Positions 62,019-64,000 of a stretch of 64,000 bases of DNA are shown in pieces (positions within the stretch are counted from its first letter, which is position 1; every line of letters starts with the position of its first letter). The stretch lies in assembly GCA_963799045.1 (NCBI GenBank), contig CAWCVN010000008.1, positions 62,001-126,000 on the forward strand. The letters run 5' to 3'. Source of the stretch: DASRSS01 sp963799045 (GTDB lineage: Bacteria > Actinomycetota > Actinomycetes > Mycobacteriales > Jatrophihabitantaceae). The position numbers and the translations under genes were made by a program. Under the pieces are notes generated by a model that saw only the letters and a list, made by a program, of their open reading frames with translations, was not told the DNA's origin and ran no database searches.

Positions 62019-62708
62019 GTGATCCGGCTCGAGAACGTAACGAAGATCTACCCTGCCGGCGCGCGCCCCGCACTCGAGGGGGTCTCGTTCGAGATCGGCA
62101 AGGGCGAGTTCGTGTTCCTGATCGGGCAGTCCGGGTCGGGCAAGACAACCGTGCTGCGCCTGCTGCTGCACGAGGAGACCTCCGACAAGGGCCTGATCAT
62201 GGTCAACGGGCGCAACCTCAACCGGCTGCCCAGCCGCAAGGTTCCGGACCTGCGCCGCAAGATCGGCTGTGTGTTCCAGGACTTCCGGCTGCTGCCGAAG
62301 AAGACCGTGTACGAGAACGTCGCCTTCGCGCTCGAAGTGATCAACAAGTCGCCGAAGGCGATCAAACGCACCGTGCCCGAGGTCCTCGACCTGGTCGGCC
62401 TGCAGGGCAAGGCGCAGCGGATGCCGCACGAGCTGTCCGGCGGCGAGCAGCAGCGGGTGGCGATCGCGCGGGCGTTCGTCAACCGCCCGCTCGTCCTGCT
62501 GGCCGACGAGCCGACCGGCAACCTCGACCCGGACACCAGCCAGGGCATCATGAGCCTGCTCGAGCGCATCAACCGCACCGGCACCACGGTGGTCATGGCC
62601 ACCCACGACAACAACATCGTCGACGCGATGCGTCGCCGGGTGATCGAGTTGGAATACGGAAAGATCGTCCGCGACCAGTCGCGCGGCGTGTACGGAGTAG
62701 GCCGCTGA
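62019..62708 (+). CDS. ftsE: Cell division ATPase FtsE
   Basis: A 229-residue ABC ATPase: VTKIYPAGARPALEGVSFEIGKGEFVFLIGQSGSGKTTVLRLLL (Walker A about residue 39), VFQDFRLLPKKTVYENVAFALEV (Q-loop), LSGGEQQRVAIARAFVNRPLVLLADEPTGNLDP and VVMATHD. With FtsX it controls peptidoglycan hydrolases at the division site. GTG 62019 stands eight bases after TAAACT (62005-62010), a leaderless layout whose -10 box overlaps the end of the acyltransferase gene. ftsX follows after 33 bases. Confidence 0.95.
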   Translation: MIRLENVTKIYPAGARPALEGVSFEIGKGEFVFLIGQSGSGKTTVLRLLLHEETSDKGLIMVNGRNLNRLPSRKVPDLRRKIGCVFQDFRLLPKKTVYENVAFALEVINKSPKAIKRTVPEVLDLVGLQGKAQRMPHELSGGEQQRVAIARAFVNRPLVLLADEPTGNLDPDTSQGIMSLLERINRTGTTVVMATHDNNIVDAMRRRVIELEYGKIVRDQSRGVYGVGR

Positions 62709-62741
62709 GCGGCGCTGCATCCCTCGAACGGTAAGGAACTC

Positions 62742-63653
62742 ATGCGCGCCAACTTCGTCCTGTCCGGTGTGGCTGCGGGCATCCGCCGCAACGCCACGAT
62801 GACGATCGCGCTCGTGCTGAGCACGTCGATCGCGCTCGCGTTCGTCGGCGCGGCGATCCTCGCGAACACCGAGATCAGCAAGTTCAAGCAGCGGTACGAG
62901 GACAAGCTCAACGTCTCGGTCTACCTGTGCGCCAACCTGCACGCCGACGAGCCGAACTGCCAGCACAAGACCACCCCCGCGGAGACCGCCGCGCTCGAGG
63001 CCGAGCTGTCGGCCGACCCGATGGTCAAGTCGTTCAGCTACGTCTCCGAGGCCGAGGCGTTCCAGCGCGGCAAGAAGCAACTGCAAGGTACGACGGCCCG
63101 GTTCCTGCGTCTCGGCGATCTGCCCGCGTCGTTCACCGTCAAGCTCAACGACCTGCGCAAGGACTATCCGGCCTTCGCGGCGAAGTACAACAAGGCGCCC
63201 GGAGTCGGCCAGGTGAACAACCAGATCGACACGATCAACACATTGTTGAACATCATCGACAGCGCCAGATGGTTCTCGATCGTGATAGCGCTCGTGGTGT
63301 TGTTCGCGTCCGTGCTACTGATCGCGAACACCATCCAGGTCGCGGCTGCCCAGCGAAGAAACGAGACCAGCATCATGCGCCTGGTGGGCGCGTCACGCTG
63401 GATGACCGAGCTGCCGTTCATGCTCGAGGCCGTCATCGCGGCCGCCATCGGCGGCCTGATCGCCATCGGGCTGGTGTGGGGCGGCAAGCACTACGTGCTC
63501 GACAGCGTCTTCGAGGGCCCGACGCACAACGGCGTGGTGCCGAACCTGGGCATCAACGACGTCCTGGTCGCCGGTGGCGCCGGTCTGGTCGTCGGCATGG
63601 TGCTCTCGGCGGTCACCGCGTTCCTGACGTTGCGCCTGTACGTACGGTTGTAG
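62742..63653 (+). CDS. ftsX: Cell division membrane protein FtsX
   Basis: A 303-residue protein with four helices. The N-terminal helix follows MRANFVLSGVAAGIRRNATMTIALVLSTSIALAFVGAAIL. The extracellular domain (residues 45-170) carries two Cys (YLCANLHADEPNCQHK) and the family pattern VKSFSYVSEAEAF. Three C-terminal helices include LVVLFASVLLIANTIQVAAAQRRNETSIMRLVGASRWM. With FtsE it passes a signal to a wall hydrolase such as RipC. GTAAGGA (62730-62736) gives a ribosome site. It is followed by smpB, as in many actinobacteria. Confidence 0.95.
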   Translation: MRANFVLSGVAAGIRRNATMTIALVLSTSIALAFVGAAILANTEISKFKQRYEDKLNVSVYLCANLHADEPNCQHKTTPAETAALEAELSADPMVKSFSYVSEAEAFQRGKKQLQGTTARFLRLGDLPASFTVKLNDLRKDYPAFAAKYNKAPGVGQVNNQIDTINTLLNIIDSARWFSIVIALVVLFASVLLIANTIQVAAAQRRNETSIMRLVGASRWMTELPFMLEAVIAAAIGGLIAIGLVWGGKHYVLDSVFEGPTHNGVVPNLGINDVLVAGGAGLVVGMVLSAVTAFLTLRLYVRL

Positions 63654-63655
63654 GC

Positions 63656-64000
63656 GTGGCCGCCACTACTGCGGCGTCCAGCAACCGAAAGTCTGGGCGC
63701 AAGCTCATCGCCCAGAACAGGAAGGCCCGGCACGACTACGCGATCGAAGACGTCTACGAGGCCGGCGTGGTGCTGACGGGCACCGAGGTCAAGTCGCTGC
63801 GGCAGGGCCGCGCCTCGCTGGTCGACGCGTTCGCCACGATCGACGACGGCGAGATCTTCCTGCACAACGTGCACATCCCCGAGTACGAGCAGGGCAGCTG
63901 GACCAATCACGAGCCGCGACGCACCCGCAAGCTGCTGCTGCACCGCGCGGAGATCCTGCGCCTGATCGGCAAGACGAAGGAGAGCGGGCTCACGCTCGTG
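63656..64000 (+). CDS. smpB: SsrA-binding protein SmpB (cut by window edge)
   Basis: The first 115 residues of SmpB, from GTG 63656: KLIAQNRKARHDYAIEDVYEAGVVLTGTEVKSLRQGRASLVDAFATID, then EIFLHNVHIPEYEQGSWTNHEPRRTRKLLLHRAEI. The protein binds tmRNA and brings it to stalled ribosomes. Only the short C-terminal tail is missing. The start is two bases after the ftsX stop, so it is co-transcribed. The ssrA gene often lies just downstream, beyond this window. Confidence 0.95.
   Translation, partial: MAATTAASSNRKSGRKLIAQNRKARHDYAIEDVYEAGVVLTGTEVKSLRQGRASLVDAFATIDDGEIFLHNVHIPEYEQGSWTNHEPRRTRKLLLHRAEILRLIGKTKESGLTLV

Noticed and set aside
1..64000. tRNA, rRNA, CRISPR arrays, phage genes or classical defence systems
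   Set aside because: I looked for conserved rRNA and tRNA sequence, repeat-spacer arrays and known defence or phage proteins and saw none. A small tRNA missed by eye remains possible.

Overview
The window is high-GC DNA (roughly 70% by eye) with dense genes, frequent GTG starts and many ATGA/GTGA overlaps. Gene content points to an actinobacterium of the Frankiales/Mycobacteriales type: F420 genes cofD and cofE, sigE-rseA-htrA-tatB-mrp, wbbL and manB next to LytR-CpsA-Psr genes, an actinobacterial Tad locus, ftsEX-smpB and a DUF4031 protein. Several blocks follow orders known from Mycobacterium tuberculosis (Rv3261-Rv3274 and Rv1220c-Rv1232c). The species cannot be named from this alone.

Layout. 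1-4.6 kb: start of glyA, an acyl-CoA dehydrogenase, an IS630-type element flanked by two perfect 58-bp copies of the dehydrogenase 3' end, then a likely fluoride riboswitch and two crcB genes. 4.6-10 kb (minus strand): GH15 hydrolase operon with an SDR, and a yeiH transporter with its LysR regulator. 10-20.7 kb: envelope genes (a TIGR03089-like gene, two LCP ligases, rhamnosyltransferase, lipoprotein, a large secreted propeller protein, ManB) and an AlkA-like glycosylase. 20.7-26.3 kb (minus): serine hydrolase, CofE joined to NUDIX, CofD, DUF4031, O-methyltransferase, PLP decarboxylase. 26.4-33.8 kb: sigE stress block, mrp, azlCD, DUF1003 and an MgtE_N/CBS protein. 34-39 kb: alpha/beta hydrolase, second acyl-CoA dehydrogenase, PrmC, MFS exporter. 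39-50 kb: three LuxR-type regulators and a secreted protein facing a compact polysaccharide operon (nucleotide-sugar dehydrogenase, GlmS, epimerase, processive GT2, secreted deacetylase). 50-56 kb: an MFS gene and a Tad pilus cluster. 56-64 kb: YihY, prfB, an ABC-2 exporter, an acyltransferase, ftsE, ftsX and the start of smpB.

Themes. Much of the window builds or monitors the cell envelope: sugar activation (ManB, GlmS, dehydrogenase, epimerase), sugar transfer (WbbL, GT2), attachment to the wall (LCP), surface proteins and pili, and stress sensing (SigE/RseA/HtrA). The 39-50 kb region is the best candidate for an undescribed system. There a divergent promoter region separates a polysaccharide operon from an operon coding for a secreted cysteine-containing protein and two regulators with degenerate receiver domains.

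Major caveat. About twenty genes, including conserved housekeeping genes (cofD, cofE, mrp, LCP, Tad genes, ABC genes), are broken by single-base frameshifts, often several per gene. Intact reading resumes in another frame each time. This pattern looks like uncorrected indel errors rather than gene decay, so those entries are given as whole genes with their frameshifts noted. Many start codons sit 6-8 bases after a TANNNT box, suggesting leaderless transcripts.
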